A stretch of DNA of 64,000 bases, from NCBI GenBank assembly GCA_036362985.1, contig JAYGXS010000009.1:14147303-14211302 (forward strand), in the 5' to 3' direction. Under the pieces are notes generated by a model that saw only the letters and a list, made by a program, of their open reading frames with translations, had not been told where the DNA came from and did no database searches. The stretch is from Ligula intestinalis (Eukaryota > Platyhelminthes > Cestoda > Diphyllobothriidea > Diphyllobothriidae). Positions 10,607-21,864 of the stretch are shown here, one piece after another (within the stretch, counting starts at the first letter, position 1; every line of letters begins with the position of its first letter). Position numbers and translations under genes: made by a program.

Positions 10607-12179
10607 TTATTTGAAAAAACAATGCTACTCACTATTTGTGAATACCATTAAAAAGAAGACATTCTTACGCGGGCATGTACAGATGCATATGACGCACCGG
10701 CATGTAAGCACTAGGGTTTTCAAAAGCATTGTCTATAACCCTCACCACATAAACTGAAATAAACTGAAAAAGAAATTTGAAAATTACTCCGAAGGAAAGA
10801 AACGAGAAATGGTTCTCTTGAACAAATACTCATTTCATATAAGGCCTACGTTCATGGGTAACATATTACGGGTACAAATTGTGGTATCACAAAAGAGCCA
10901 ACTATATGTATCCGTGTGTTTGGATTATAAAAGGACTTCGTGTGGACTTATGCGCCTAGAGTTTTGAATATATTTCATGGATTCAGTGGAGTAAACGTAA
11001 GTCCAATCAGAAAGGTAGTGCCTTTTGTTGTCGATGTAGCCTGTAGGATTAAGTCAAGTTTCGGTCTTCTCGAGTTAAAATTTTTCGGCCAGTAGATGCC
11101 AAAATAATTCATTCTTTTTCTGCTCACCAAAGCTTAGCAAATTAACTGGATACTACCAATGTTCTATGGAGAAAATTCTAATCTTGATAAGCTTAATATG
11201 TGGAAGATTTATTCCGATTGTTCTTTGTGCAGAAGAAGAAGATGCGATCACTGGAACAAGGGTTTTATTTTCCAGTACTTCGGAAGCAATCAGTGAAGTG
11301 AGCTTTTGCGTTATCCGATGGTTACCACATTGTAGGTTTCCAACTGAGGTCCGTTTCTGGTGCGTTGCCGCTGGGCATCTAATGTTCAGCTCGAATGCTG
11401 TATAATAGTGGGTTTTTCGTCTTTCTTGACTCCTCTGACTCTGTGTCCAACAGTCACGCGTACGTCAAACCCAATGATAACACCTATCAAGGCAGTACAG
11501 TACTTGTTAGCAAAACAGTTAAGGATAAGTAATGCCCAAAACGTAACAATGGATACATAACGTCAAGAGTGTAGAGGGTCGGCCGAATCGGCTGACTCTA
11601 TACAAGTGAACAAAACAAGTTCAACAACAACGCCACGCAGGGTGAAGCTAGTCTTGGGAAAGCGTGTGTGTGTCTGTGGGCAAGGGGTGTGGCTCTTTTT
11701 TATATGATTTCAGGAGGCAATTCATGTGACATCAGGCTTTGTCTGAAACACCAGCTCGAACACGGGGGACTCGCGAACCGAGGCAATATGAAAGTGTCAG
11801 GGGTGGGGAGTGACTGGACGAGTCGTTCGCGGTGTAGGCGCGGCAACTAGGTCAAGCAGAGGTCGGGAAGGGGGTGCAAGGGCAGCTGGCTCTCCACAAA
11901 AAAGTAATTTCACTGGATTTTACCTCCGGTTGCCGGAGCGACTGTATCGCAGGGGGTTGAGTGAGTTAAACGCAGGCAACTGCAATCTTCAGACCATGGT
12001 TACTTAGTAGAAGAGAAGTCAGTTAGGGCCAAAGTAGTAGGAAGTGTATATTGTGTACAAAAAAAGGAAAGAAGAATAGATGGACAGAGATTTGACTTGG
12101 AGAGCTTACGACCAGCAGGAGAGCCAGCCGCGGTCCAAGTGCCAGTTTGAGAGCAGTCAGGCTAGTAGACGGAGAAAGA

Positions 12180-12380
12180 GAGAGCGTTCATTGGCTAGGT
12201 CGGCCTGTGATTGGTTTGACACCGTGTAAGTAGAAATTAACGTGGGTGGCCTGTGTCACGCGCCAGTAAATTTGGCGGCCGCCACGACCTTGAGGTCTAA
12301 ACGGACTGAGGTCACGACAGGAAGGCAAGGCATCAGGCAGGCAACGACCCACTACAAGTACTCCTGGCAACAGTAACTTA
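12180..12380. repeat. Dispersed repeat, also at 13435-13575 and 56105-56345
   Basis: Shared words in order: CACGCCAGTAA, TGGCGGCC, CACGACCTTGAGGTCTA, GACGGA..GAGGTCACGACAGG, AAGGC, GGCAACGACCCACTACAA. The copy at 56105 is more diverged. No coding potential was recognised. Confidence 0.6.
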
Positions 12381-12394
12381 TGTAGGTTCAATTA

Positions 12395-12918
12395 TTAATC
12401 CCTACAATCTGTATTTTTTCCTACGAAACCGGTGGTTATGGGCGGGAAATTAGGACACGCAGTGGAATATAATGTAATAAATGCTTAATGCCTTTTTACT
12501 GTATTTAGAAGTTTTGTTGATTTATATCTGCAGATTTTCCTCATCTGTATTATCCTTTAACTTATTGCGGAAAAACCCGAGTATCAAACTGAAGGTTTAA
12601 CGAATTTCCCGAAAAATTGAAATGGTGGTTAGGACGTCGTCTACTTCAACTTACCCGTGGTCCAACTTACCGTTGTGGAGTTAGATTAGTATAGTCTGTG
12701 GCGCGACGTGCCGCGCACACCTTCAATTTACTTGCGGAACAACCTGCTCATAGCTGCCGTGGGAAGCAACGTCAACTAAATTTTTCGCTTTACAATTCTA
12801 AAAATTTCCTTCTCCGCTTATCCTATTTCCTCACCCCCCAAAACTCTATAACCACCGTTTTTGCAGGAAAAAAATGCTGGGACTATGGGTATATGAGAGG
12901 GGCTACATAAGTTACTTT
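12395..12918. mobile_element. 525 bp inverted-repeat MITE, copy 1 (left end shortened)
   Basis: Aligns along its length with 20432-20956. Its right end, CTATAACCACCGTTTTTGCA then GGGACTATGGGTATATGAG, is the inverted partner of the left end, ACGAAACCGGTGGTTATGGG. The outermost ~45 bases on the left are lost or changed. It encodes no protein, so it would have moved with help from another element. Confidence 0.65.
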
Positions 12919-13434
12919 TGCCGAACTCCCCCCGAGACCGTAGCAAGGATAGTCAAAGAATCCGAACGGAAGAAGAATAGTTAGATCAGGTAAGGAAGAT
13001 ACGTACTAAGGTGAAGTTGCAAAACAGCGTGGGCTGCTGTGGCTGGAATGAGCCTAGATGCAGGGGCGGCTGAAGAAAGCTGCTGGTCTGGTAAACGCCA
13101 ACAGCAAATTGGTACGCCTTATCAGTATGAGTTTAACCAAAAGGGTATCATTGGCGGTGGAAGTAGTACCACCTGTTGAGAAGAAGTTCTTGGGTGTTGG
13201 TACTCGTGAGGGGGCATCTCTGTTGGATTTTGAAGTAACCATGGCCTAGGCTGAATGCGCTATCAACAGTAGGTCGCGAATGCTGATCACCAAATACGCA
13301 GGGACACGTCCGTTAATCACTAAATACGCAGGGAAGATAGCCAACTACGCTAGGACAGGTCGGGGAATCAACATTTGCGCAGGAACAGCAGGCTACATCA
13401 GAAGTTAAGTATTCATATCACGTCGGACAGTCAC

Positions 13435-13575
13435 CAGTACCGCAGGGGGTTAAGTGTGTCTCACGCCAGTAAGTCTGGCGGCCACCACGACCTTGAGGTC
13501 TAGACGGATTGAGGTCACGACAGGAAGGCCAGGCATCGGGCTGGCAACGACCCACTACAACTGTATCTGGCCTCA
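13435..13575. repeat. Dispersed repeat (same family as 12180-12380)
   Basis: Near-identical to 12250-12370 over the GGTCTAGACGGATTGAGGTC and CACGACAGGAAGGC segments. It lies within repeat-like sequence of unknown type; the flanking 12940-13430 and 13580-14600 hold no recognisable gene. Confidence 0.6.
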
Positions 13576-14599
13576 GCGGGCTGGCTGACCGCATCTTGGG
13601 AAAAGGTGATAACAAGCAAGGGAGCCGAACCGGGGGTATGGGAGGAATATCCAGTCATGGGCAATCGAATGAAAGGGGTAAACAGGGGAGGGTGGCCAGC
13701 ATTAGAGGGAGGAAAGGGACGTGGGCACACGGCTCAGAGAAAGGGGGACAGCCTTCGCAAGAGGGAAGCAATCATATGTAGGTTGAACAGGAATTTTGCA
13801 GGTGAAGGGACGTGGATAATTTCGAACTTGCTCAGCCGGAAGTAACAGTGGGGGTTGGTGGTTAAAGTCAACGTTAGTTTCTACATGAACGAACCCATCA
13901 GGTAGCCTTTTGGGAGGCTAAGTTGGCCAATCGACGACGCCTCTGGAATGCTCGGCCTAACACTGCGTAATTTGTGTTTACTCCGTCTGGTGTTTTTTTC
14001 TGCCCAAATTAAGCATCAGTTTGGGGGCCGTAGACCACCTTTACGGACACAAAAGGATAGTTCACACCCTTGCAGTCCACGTAAACTTGCATTACCTCTG
14101 ATTTGCGAATCAGCTAAACATTTGCATGTCACGTAGTCGTTGTCCCACTAAGCGTTGACATCAGAAGCGACCTGTTATATAGTTCTCGATTAAGTAGTTC
14201 ACCTAGATTGATTGTTTTCTTTTCTTCGGGGACGGAAGATTAGATTGGATTTCGTTATAATTGTGAACAAACCAACTCTTATTCTGACGGCATTTGCGGC
14301 TGGGGGCTTCCAGACCGATGGTCTGAATGGTATATCACATCTTTTTTCCTTGGGTTCAAACTTTGGTATAAGCCTCAAGAATTTTCATTTCTTTCAGCTT
14401 GGAGTCATAAATACCGCCAAACTTCCATCTTCATTCAATTTCATCAAGTAATACCGTACTTAAATTATCTTATGTTACCTTACCCTACAGTCGCCTAGGC
14501 CATTTCACGGAAACCGGAAAGGGGGAATTGATAAGGTGTCCTTGGTGTCCTGCACTGCTACCATGCGAAATGAGATAAATTGGAGGACTAAAATTCCCT

Positions 14600-14980
14600 T
14601 CTTTGTCGCAAGTTGTTGCGTCGACAAGTCGAAGGTTCCCAAAATCACAAGTCAGGTAAGACCAAGTTGGCTGTGACAGCTTTACTGCAAAAAGATGAAA
14701 TTACAAGGGCTGTGTGACGAGCCAACAGCCAGCTATATCTGCACGCCAGTTTTGCCTGTGAATTTGTGTGTTGTTGTGTAGCTTTGCCTGCGCGATGAGT
14801 ACTCTTCCGTCTGCAACCAATCAAATGAAGCGGGAGTATCGATTGGCTTGGAGCCTATATACTAATGAAGCAGCGAATTGATCGATAATATGAGAAGGGC
14901 CGATAGCGCACGGAGTGGATAAGTATGCGTGGGAGAAAGGCCTGACAGAGCGAAGACAGATGAGTCACGCACAGTTTCAC
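14600..14980. repeat. Dispersed repeat, family shared with 31405-31750, 43430-43760 and 53470-53720
   Basis: Shared words: AAGGTTCCCAAAATCACAAG, AGCTTTACTGC, GCACGCCAG, TTGTGTTGTTG, CCAATCAAATGAA, GGGAGTATCGATTGGCTT and a GAAGACAG.ATG end. Copies are diverged by small gaps. There is no open frame common to the copies. Confidence 0.6.
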
Positions 14981-15314
14981 CGGGCGGCAGATTCCCCCAG
15001 CTTCACTTCAGCCCATCTGGAGCAGTGGATGGAGGAGATGGAAGCTCGAAGCCGCCAGCCGGACCGTTGACCGTGAGCCCACCTACGGCTTCGCCTGTTG
15101 GTCCAAGGCAGCCTACCGCAGCCTAGCTGGCCATTTAATCTAGCTGTAGATATGACAGAATGTAGGTAAAAAGAAGCGTTGCGTACTATATTTGCGTACG
15201 GTTGTTTCGGCCCGGACAGTAGAAGTACCATAATCAGGAAAAAATCTTAAATCCTCCTCAACACCCTTTTTTTAGAAATTCGGTCGTACCGACCCGATGA
15301 CGAATTGCTGTTTA

Positions 15315-16009
15315 GATTGAGAAGAAGTTGTTTCGATCACGGGAATCATAGTTTTATTAGTCTGAGCTTTCGAACTTTTGCGGGAGTCCATCGTCAGAGA
15401 TAAAACCGTCAACGAAAGCAAGCAACATTGACAGGGGAAGGGACCAATCAACCGTCCACGAAAGCCAGCAACACTGGCAGGGGAAGGGGCTAATTAACCG
15501 TCATAGGGGCGGGGAGGCAGGGTAGGGAAGGGAGGGAGGGACAGGACCACCAGTGCCGTGAGACTGGGGATACCGGCACTGAGCAACATATGCGGGCGCG
15601 AGCTCGATGCATCGGCTAATTGAGTTGTCATCCGACGCCCAGGCTTCAATCAGTTGTCGGCCAGTCTTGCTGCTTGCGTGGGCAATTATCCTCACAGCTG
15701 CGGAGTTGAACTCGTGATCCGTCTCGTACGTGTGGGGGGCCACTTGCGATAATGCGCCGTCGAACAGCCAACAAATGTTCGTGTATGCACAAACCCAGCA
15801 TGCGTCCAGTCTGTCTCGTGTAATTTACGGGACAGTTTAGACATGGTATGCGATACACTACATCTGACGGGTAATTGGCCCCTTCCCCTATAAATGTTGC
15901 TTGCGTTCGTTGACGGTTTTATCTCTGACGATGGATTCCCGCAAGTTTCGAAAGCTCAGAGTGATAAAACTATGATTCCGGTGATCGAAACAGCTTCTCC
16001 TTCTCAATC
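15315..16009 (-). mobile_element. Penelope-like element remnant with inverted terminal arms
   Basis: Arms at 15315-15495 and 15870-16009 are inverted copies: GATTGAGAAGAAG at the left end against CTTCTCAATC at the right, then TTTCGATCACGGGAATCATA and its partner. Each arm holds a hammerhead-like motif (CTGACGA, hairpin, GAAAGCTCAG). The left arm also carries a ~48 base tandem duplication (15403-15495). Between the arms only the end of a GIY-YIG endonuclease frame remains. PLEs are known to carry such pseudo-terminal repeats in inverted arrangement. Confidence 0.75.
15501..15858 (-). pseudogene. PLE GIY-YIG endonuclease fragment, frameshifted
   Basis: The minus strand reads YRIPCLNCPVNYTRQTGRML, the GIY-YIG core of PLEs with the Cys pair typical of the group, then shifts frame near 15740 and continues TDHEFNSAAVRIIAHASS and WASDDNSISRCIEL. 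The second part aligns with the element at 38787-39392 (ETDHEFNSAA against QTGHEFNFAA). No reverse transcriptase is left. Not functional. Confidence 0.75.
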
Positions 16010-18120
16010 TATACACATACCTGGGATTCAAACCTTTGCCACAATTCGTGAATTGCGGTTTGCAGAATTGTTTTTTTAATTGAAACATGGGAAAATTCGC
16101 AGATTTTAACTATATTTGAATTTAGACGAACACTGAAAATAAATAAGAAAACGTTATACTACGTAAGCAGCCTTTTTACGGAGTATGCTCTCTGCAGTTG
16201 ATCAGAAAAAGCTCTTTTAAAAGCCGGCATCCTGAAGTGAGTTAATATTTTATAATTAGCCTGCACAATAATTATAGTGCCATAACCTTACCTACGTAAT
16301 TTGTTCGCCTTGAAAATAAATTTCAGAATTTCGGTTCACATTTAATGAGCTTTTCTCAGTTCGGTTTTATTAAGAGAAAGCTAGGCAAACGCTCTTGGAT
16401 AATCTACTGCACTAGCTCTTCCTCTTCGCCAGGTTCACATATTACGATTTAAATAGGATAATAAGTGAGAGGTTTTTGCCTAGGATGGCCTCTGCTTCGA
16501 TGGAACGCCTCCATATATCGCTCTTATCATCCTTGTTGTGACTGTGTGAACCCTTTTTCCCGCTGAACACAGTATACCATTAATAAGTAGGCTATTCATA
16601 TTCTCTTGATATTTTGTCATGAAGATAATAATTGAGGTTACCTGCTTGCTCTTGTGAGGAGGTTGTGCTCCGTCCATCTCTACTGAGATTCGGCCCAGGA
16701 TGTAGCCGAGAATCATACCCAGATATTTCGTTGCGCGGGGGAAAATTAACCACGCTTCCGATAATGACCTAGAGAACCACTTAAAGTAGATTCCCTATCT
16801 CATGAACTGTCACCCGGAATTATGAAATGAGTTTTTGATCGGAACATATTAATTGTGCATGGTTGTAATAGAGACGATCATATAGCCTGATCTCAACTTA
16901 TTTTGGACACTTCAGGCTGCCTGCATTTTCAAGAGCGTCTCCCTGACCACCAAGAAGAAGTATGTACTGTAAAAAGTAGCTGCTGATTTGACTGCCTTTA
17001 AAAATTCAAATACATTNNNNNNNNNNAAATTTTCACGTCATGCCTACTCGATGCCACTTGCTTTACATGTGTACGTATATCAGGATCGCTTCGCAATTAT
17101 TTCACAAGCCACGGTATGTTGGGACAATCATAATGAGACAGTTGTATGAATGAGCCTCGAAATTGAATCAATCTACGCGTTCCACTTCGAGGTAAAAAGA
17201 TAATTGGAATTTATTAACCACCAATTAACACAATTTCCTTCTTTTTTGCTGTACTTCTGAACATATTGTCACATCCTGTCACAAGTAGTTGTGTTTGACC
17301 ACATGTGAAGTGAGTTGTCCTGCGATAGAATTAAGGAAGAGTCTTGTGCAACGACAAAAGAACGAAATCGGAAGCTCTGCTACATTTATATTCTCCACGT
17401 CTAATGCACATGCACTTGAATTTATCTGACAAGGTATTATCTCGTCAGTCTTATCTTTACATGGATTCTGGGTTGGGAGAGGCTTTTCCCAGTTTACTGA
17501 AGCCTCTTCCCGCTATGACTTGCCTTTGCAGCGGTTAAATTTAACAGTTTTCGATACTTCCGTCAAAGTTGGCAAGTGTTTCTTTGTATAAAGATATATA
17601 TATTTTTACAAAATCGGTTAAGTGGTTATCTATAGTCTTTAAATGCAGAACTCACAACTTTTAGCACTCCGCAGCGGCGAAATGTTACATGCGTCCAGTT
17701 TAAAAGTTTAGTTGAGGGAAAAATTATTCCATATATGAACAAATTTTGTGTCCAAGTCTCCAACTCTGGCGAAAGAAATTGAGTGTGCTGAATTGGCAGA
17801 ACCTTTGAAGTCAAGTTTATGGCCGATATCACCTTAGAAAAGAAGGCAGAACGTCCGGCAATGATGCAATCAAACATCTGCAACAGTAGATTCCTTTCTG
17901 ACCAAGTATGAAATAAACGGGGGCTCCTAAACACGTCGCTAGTCTTGATAGCCAGCTGCTGTAAACCGTAGTGACCTATTATTACTTCTGAATTAAAAAA
18001 TTCACAAAGTTAAATTGTTGCATTGCCTCAGTAAGGTTTCGCGTGTCGTGTCTTACATCCATGAACATAGTTTGTTTGCCCCAACAAGCAAATAAGGAGA
18101 CTCCACAGCAAAAAATTGGT
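16010..18120. other. Intergenic DNA with assembly gap
   Basis: Ten unknown bases (N) at 17017-17026 mark an assembly gap. The 80 bases before it (GTATGTACTGTAAAAAGTAG and on) match 27070-27160 and, more weakly, the arm at 46115-46265. No gene was recognised in the remainder. Confidence 0.6.
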
Positions 18121-18181
18121 TTACTTCTTCCTTGGGTTCAGCGATGATACCCATGTAAGCATTAAGTAAGTCAAGTTAAGC

Positions 18182-18212
18182 GAACGAACGTTTTCGATTA
18201 GTTCCTCATCAG
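18182..18212 (-). ncRNA. Hammerhead ribozyme-like motif, left PLE arm
   Basis: On the minus strand: CTGATGA (18212-18206), a weak stem II, GAA (18195-18193), then stem III AACG/CGTT closed by a TT loop, and C at 18182 as the expected cleavage residue. All invariant core bases are present. Stem II is only two pairs by eye. Confidence 0.6.
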
Positions 18213-18412
18213 GCAATACATTAATATAAGGTAGGTTACAGTTGACGAAAATTTTACGCAAACCAATCAGCAGTAACATGGGGGAAGAGAGGGAAGAGAG
18301 GTCTAAAAGGATCAAGGGGGATCAAGGGGATCAGATTCTAGTCTTAAATGGGGACCAGAGAAATAAGGGTGGGGGAGGGGGGAAAGGGAAGGAGTCCGGC
18401 AAAATGGAGAGC

Positions 18413-18670
18413 AACAAACTTTCTCCTATTATAAAAGACCTTCCAGCCTATGCTCGCTATGTGGATGATATATTTATAATAGCAGACGGAAGACTTGAGC
18501 TTGACACATTCTTAGATAAAGTGAATCAGGTGCACTCAGCGTTAACCTTCACTTTGAAAAAAAGAGGACAGACAGTGCCTCCCCTTTCTGGATGTCCTCC
18601 TTAGTAGAAGATCTTATGGATCAATAATTAGCAGTGTATTTCGTAAGAAGACCTGGACAGGGCAATAGAC
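18413..18670 (+). pseudogene. PLE reverse transcriptase fragment with YVDD motif, frameshifted
   Basis: The frame gives LPAYARYVDDIFIIADG, the catalytic motif C (YVDD) of the palm domain, followed by LDTFLDKVNQVHSALTFTLK. Near 18580 the frame shifts, after which PLSGCPP replaces the expected PFLDVLL; the next frame reads FLDVLLSRRS. Motifs A and B are missing because the inverted arm joins directly in front. So the piece cannot be active. Confidence 0.8.
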
Positions 18671-18835
18671 TAACTTCTACAGTTTTGTACCACTAAGTCA
18701 GAAACGAGGCCTAGTCCGCTGCGTCACGAACCGAGCTAGGAGAATATGTTCTCCAGAGACACTGTAGGACGAACTCGCACTGCTTAAAATACCTTACAAG
18801 AAAATGGGTTCCCCGATAAGTTCATCGGTAAGTTT

Positions 18836-19564
18836 ATGGAGAAACGTGCACCAAGACCGAAGGTACCGACGGCAGAGAAGAAAACCGTATTTCTTACATT
18901 GCCTTTTCAAGGTGATCCAGCAAGTGAACTTCTACAGCTTCGTCTGAACGCTGCAATCGCGCGTACATATCCAGCAGCAAAGTTAGGATTATTGTTCTCA
19001 AGCACTCCACTTCTTCGCCTTGAAGGCAAGGATAGACTGCCGTTCCAGACCACATCAATGTGTATCTACAACTTTACATGCTCCTGTGGGGCAAGTTATA
19101 TTGGTCGAACGATTAGACGTCTATCCAAGCGCATGCGAGAGCATCACCCTGTGTGGCTAAACAGAGGCGAAACTAAGTCGATATCAAGCGCAATTCTGGC
19201 TCACTTGGTAGACAGCGGTCATCGGGTAGACGTCAACCAAGCATTTAGAGTCGTCTATAAAGTTCCGGCTGAACACTCTAATTTCCTACGTCACCGGATA
19301 CTTGCGACGGCAGAAACAGTCGCCATTCGCCTCACAAACCCAATTTTATGTGCGCAGAAAGCATTTGTAGCGGCCCTAAGGCTCCCATGGCCAAAGGCCT
19401 GTTCAACATCCGCCCTCATGCCTCTTACTACGCCGCGAAAGAATGATGAGACAGCGGCATCAAGCATCCAAAGGCCACCGACACAATCTCAAAACGTTGA
19501 CACCTTGCGTCCTCACACAACCCAACAAAACCCGAGACGAGGACCACTGGATGGCACTACCTAA
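18836..19564 (+). pseudogene. PLE GIY-YIG endonuclease domain, intact-looking open frame
   Basis: The 242-codon frame contains CIYNFTCSCGASYIGRTIRR, the GIY-YIG motif with the CxC insertion of PLEs, then SKRMREHHPVWL and SSAILAHLVDSGHRVD. In PLEs this domain nicks target DNA for reverse transcription. The frame has no stops over the domain, but the upstream polymerase is truncated, so I treat it as a fossil ORF. The start ATG at 18836 is only the first ATG in the open stretch; the domain would normally be fused to the reverse transcriptase. Confidence 0.82.
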
Positions 19565-19727
19565 TTGTCTGACTCCTTCCCCTTCCCCTCTCCCCCACCC
19601 CCAATTCTCTGTCCCCAATTAAGACTAGAATCTGATCCCTTGATCCCCCCTCTCTCCCCCTTGTTACTACTGATTGGTTTGCCTAAAACTTTCGTTAACT
19701 CTACCTTCCCTTATATTACTGTATTGC

Positions 19728-19758
19728 CTGATGATGAATTAATCGAAAACGTTCGTTC
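19728..19758 (+). ncRNA. Hammerhead ribozyme-like motif, right PLE arm
   Basis: CTGATGA at 19728-19734, GAA at 19745-19747, stem III A48-C50-G51 region (AACG, loop TT, CGTT at 19754-19757), and C at 19758 as cleavage residue. Two GC pairs of stem I can form (GC at 19726-19727 with GC at 19759-19760). Stem II is weak. PLEs are known to carry such minimal hammerheads. Confidence 0.6.
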
Positions 19759-19800
19759 GCTTAACTTGACTTCCTTGGGTGTCTGGATCCCTCACAGATA

Positions 19801-20431
19801 GACACACTCGCATACCAGCCAATCCTATTAATATCTGACTGATCGTATTTTTTACTGAGTTTACTGCCTTGATGTATCGTGCGTATGCTCTGAGGGCATT
19901 TCACAGACTCAGGTCGAGGTCAACGTTATTTTACGCCCTTAGTTGCACGGTGGGCGCAAGTGAACAGCACTATTAACACACCGCGTCCGGTGTCCCTTTT
20001 AGCCAAGGTCAGTAGTACCACCAAAGCAAGGCTGAACTTACCCCAGGTCACCAGGTTCTGAAGTACTTCCACATAAATTTCGAACTCAAACAGATGGCAG
20101 GTTTCGCGTTTTCTGGCCAACGTTAGGCTCCTTGTGATTGGTGGTTTGGCAGTTCGAACCGCTTGGCTGTGTCAACTAGACTTCGCTTGTTTATTTTTTA
20201 ATGCAGTCGTGTCAACATTGTTCGCCAATTTATGATAACGCGACGGACGCGTGACGTTTGCTTGCCTGTCGGTGCTGCAAGGTGTGACGACGGTAATAAC
20301 CAGTATCAGACGACTGTATGCGGTAAGGTGGAAGTAGTCACGGCCTCACTGTCGTCTCCTTTTGGGGAGAGCAAATGAGGGACACCGCTGTCTCCTCTGC
20401 AGTCCCTCTTGTTTTGCGTTTCGCCGGCAAC
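19801..20431. other. Intergenic DNA, nothing recognised
   Basis: No open frame with a recognisable domain and no clear repeat structure was seen here. Confidence 0.5.
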
Positions 20432-20956
20432 AGTAGTTTAAGCAGTGCACCTCATATAGCCCTAGTCCCAGCATTTTGTCCTATGGAAACGTTGGGCATA
20501 GGAGTTTTATGGGTGGGCAATTAGAATAGGCAGTGTATTATACTTTAATAACTGCTATTTGTATCTTTCTTTTAGTGTATCTAGGAATGTTGTGGATTTA
20601 TATCTGTAGATTTTCCTAATCTGTAGTATATTTTAACGTTCTGCAGAAAAACCCGATTATCAAAGTAGGTAGTCTACTTCAACAAACCTTGGGGTTCAAT
20701 CTACCGTTCTGGAATCAGATTAGTATAGTCCGCGACGCGAAACGCCGCGCACAACATCCATTTACATGTGGAACAACTCACTCCCAGCGGCCGCGGGAAA
20801 CAAATTCAACTACATTTTTCCCGTTTTTCACTTAATTCTACAAATTTACTTCACAATCTATTCTATTTTCCAACCCCCAAAACCCCTATAACCACCGTTT
20901 CCGTAGAACAGAATGCTGCGACTGGGAGTATATGAGGCACACTACTTAAACTACCT
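20432..20956. mobile_element. 525 bp inverted-repeat MITE, copy 2 (most complete)
   Basis: Begins AGTAGTTTAAGCAGTGCACC and ends with the inverted partner (GAGGCACACTACTTAAACTA). The inverted ends stretch about 90 bases with mismatches, including GTCCCAGCATT against AATGCTGCGAC. The interior matches 12395-12918 (for example TTTATATCTG.AGATTTTCCT and GAAAAACCCGA). No open frame. Confidence 0.72.
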
Positions 20957-21864
20957 TTGCTCTATCTCCGTCTGAGCATACCGATGGATTTAATAGGTCA
21001 ATCCCTGACGGGCGGTGGGGTCGCATGTTCAATTTTCGCACTATGCCTCACCAATTGATTATTATGCAGTCAGTCGATAATAATTACTTCGAGATTTAAG
21101 TTAAGCAATTCATTCTTCTGCTCAGGACTTAACGTCCGCGTACATACATCAGTTTTGTTGTTCAATTAGACTGAGTCATGGCTACATTTGTGGTAATCCT
21201 CTCCCTTGGTGGGGTCTTCGAGCTGGTGTTGAAGTTCACGATCAGAAAGAATTCAAAATAAAAACAGCAAAGCACCGCATCGTGTATCCCTCGCTTGTAC
21301 CTGTGGTTTAAATCGGTGTCACGCTAACTGCCAATAGAGGGCAGTTTTATGACTGGAAGACGAGTCAATAAATATATTTTTGGAGTTGTTCCCCGGACTC
21401 CAGGCATGAAGGAACTCGCCATCTGTTCTGATCCCAGCCCCATTTTTATTTTCATGTCGGCAAGGCGGAGTTAATAGCTGGCATATCCGTTCGACGGACA
21501 GCAAGACGAAATGAAGGCTTGACTTCTATCAAACGGCTAAGTTGTGTTTGACAAGTTTTGAATCGGGTAGCTGGGTTTTACACAACAAAATATGCGCACC
21601 GCGTGGATTACATGTCCGCGAGCGTACCGGAGAGAGAGAAAATGTGGTATTATGGAGCGCAGTATCTCATCTCGAGGCAACTTTGACGCAATGGATGGAC
21701 GCCAGGGTTAACTGAGGATGTCCAGTAAAAGGGAAATGGTAGACCTTCATCTACATCACAGAAACGTTTATCTGTGTGCTGGTCCTTGTTTTGATCTGGT
21801 AGAAGCTCACCCTCTCGTAAACTCCGACTAGAAACGCAAGGAGCGTTGCTAGCTAACAACATCT
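20957..21864. other. Intergenic DNA, nothing recognised
   Basis: Only short open frames without recognisable domains are present. Confidence 0.45.

Larger units (their letters stand above)
10032..12394. other. Intergenic repeat-rich DNA after Rab copy A
   Basis: Probable 3' UTR of copy A, then a LINE tail near 10500, a partial arm of the fold-back family at 11228-11290 (GAAGAAGAAGATGCGATCAC) and a diverged repeat at 12180-12380 shared with 13435-13575. No host gene was found. Confidence 0.5.
18121..19800 (+). mobile_element. Penelope-like element with ~270 bp inverted arms, each with a hammerhead motif
   Basis: The left arm (about 18160-18405) is the inverted copy of the right arm (19565-19775): GGGGATCAGATTCTAGTCTT against AAGACTAGAATCTGATCCC, and the GTATTGCCTGATGA word in both. 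Between them lie a truncated reverse transcriptase (18413-18670) and a GIY-YIG domain (18836-19564). Each arm has CTGATGA, a short stem II, GAAAACG-TT-CGTTC. The exact outer ends and target duplication are not clear. Confidence 0.82.

Noticed and set aside
17017..17026. Run of N
   Set aside because: Assembly gap of ten bases, not a biological signal.
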